DNA of 64,000 nucleotides, taken from NCBI GenBank assembly GCA_023450745.1, contig JAEXGR010000026.1:1-64000 (forward strand). Direction: 5' to 3'. A model generated the notes under the pieces. It was not told the DNA's origin, searched no databases, and was given only the letters and a program-made list of their open reading frames with translations. The translations under genes were made by a program, and so were the position numbers. Of this stretch, positions 63,550 through 64,000 are shown one piece after another (position 1 is the first letter of the stretch; each line of letters begins with the position of its first letter). This stretch comes from Synergistota bacterium. GTDB lineage: Bacteria; Synergistota; Synergistia; Synergistales; Synergistaceae.

Positions 63550-64000
63550 ATGAGACTAGAAATTGGCAAGTTTAAAGTCAAAGATATCGTCTTTGGCGAT
63601 AAAACGGCTTATTGCAACGGCGTTCTCACGGTGGACCGGGAGGATGCGCTGAAGGTCGTCCGCGAAGACAAACATATTACGGACGCGGAGCTGAAGGTCG
63701 TCCATCCCGGCGACATGGTCAGGCTGTGCCCCGTAAAGGATTCGATAGAGTTCCGCTGCAAAGTGGAGGGCGGCGAGGGGGCCTATCCCGGAGTGACCTC
63801 TCCGCTCGGCCAGGCCGGAATGGGCCGGACGCATGTCCTTGACGGCGTAACGCTTCTTTCGGTGGGCAAACATTGGGGCGGTTTCCAGGACGGTCTGATC
63901 GATATGGGCGGCCCCTACCAGCACTACACGATCTGGGGCGATATGCCGAACCTGGTTCTCATCGCCGACACTGACGAGCTTGACGAACAGCGCGAACAGC
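63550..64000 (+). CDS. Glycine/sarcosine/betaine reductase component B subunit, GrdE-like (partial)
   Basis: The first 150 codons are visible: MRLEIGKFKVKDIVFGDKTA, then NGVLTVDREDALKVV, HPGDMVRLCPVKDSIEFR, SPLGQAGMGRTHVL and MGGPYQHYTIWGDMPNLVLI. This matches the N-terminal (beta) part of GrdE/GrdG/GrdI, the proprotein that is later cleaved to expose a pyruvoyl group and bind substrate for reduction by the selenoprotein partner. The ATG is 5 nt after GGGAGGA. The substrate (glycine, sarcosine or betaine) and any selenocysteine codons lie beyond the window. It indicates Stickland-type amino-acid reduction. Confidence 0.9.
   Translation, partial: MRLEIGKFKVKDIVFGDKTAYCNGVLTVDREDALKVVREDKHITDAELKVVHPGDMVRLCPVKDSIEFRCKVEGGEGAYPGVTSPLGQAGMGRTHVLDGVTLLSVGKHWGGFQDGLIDMGGPYQHYTIWGDMPNLVLIADTDELDEQREQ

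Overview
The window looks like chromosome of a GC-rich, Gram-negative anaerobe that lives on amino acids and peptides, most probably a member of the Synergistota such as Cloacibacillus or a relative. This assignment is an inference from gene content: a FadL-type outer-membrane protein, type IV prepilins, a tripartite tricarboxylate transporter, AbgT/AbgA-like genes, a Na+-dependent symporter, AdhE, an oligopeptide ABC transporter and the start of a glycine/sarcosine/betaine-reductase gene. No rRNA, tRNA or CRISPR array was seen.

Layout. 0.3-4.4 kb: a lone Hpt phosphotransfer gene, then a bioY-bioB-bioD-bioA operon with a BirA-type operator. 4.7-10.7 kb: two overlapping hybrid histidine kinases. 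10.8-13.2 kb: an HTH-Fic protein with two operator-like sites, and a convergent neurotransmitter:sodium symporter. 13.3-24.1 kb: a more AT-rich accessory island with six prepilin-like genes, a broken antitoxin gene, an AlbA-type ATPase carrying an 11-bp tandem repeat, a PQ-loop protein, a MITE-like element with a 10-bp target duplication, and an Rrf2 regulator plus FadL porin. 24.4-26 kb: ATP-type PEP carboxykinase. 26.0-26.8 kb: nested inverted repeats. 26.8-32.7 kb: an operon of a shrunken LacI regulator and a five-part peptide/nickel-type ABC transporter whose binding protein has its two halves in swapped order, a natural circular permutation. 32.8-33.4 kb: a second MITE-like element. 33.5-35.4 kb: acyl-ACP thioesterase and a CofE-like protein. 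35.7-44.3 kb: a CheB-CheR-PAS protein preceded by a (GTCA)12 repeat, and a 1825-residue REC/PAS/GGDEF/EAL protein. 44.4-48.1 kb: AdhE, a small-molecule kinase and a [2Fe-2S] thioredoxin-like protein. 48.5-50.5 kb: HPr and PTS enzyme I. 50.5-53 kb: PhoU and Na/Pi cotransporter. 53-56.2 kb: TctCBA. 56.2-60.1 kb: Ppx/GppA, two CYTH-like paralogues and phosphoglucomutase. 60.2-63.1 kb: AbgA-like amidohydrolase and AbgT transporter. 63.55 kb to the end: GrdE-like gene, cut by the window edge.

Themes. Signalling is dense: two hybrid kinases without Hpt domains plus a separate Hpt protein, a CheB-CheR sensor and a c-di-GMP protein. Nutrition centres on import of peptides, carboxylates, p-aminobenzoyl-glutamate and amino acids. 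Simple-sequence repeats at three places (11-bp x4, TTA x7, GTCA x12) suggest phase-variable surface or signalling functions. A family of hairpin-rich repeats recurs at six sites.

The most unusual single object is the circularly permuted SBP_bac_5 protein at 30445-32121, next to a LacI regulator that lacks most of its effector lobe. Others worth following are the twin CYTH-like/Ppx cluster, the self-operator arrangement in front of the Fic gene, and the MITE family with conserved termini.
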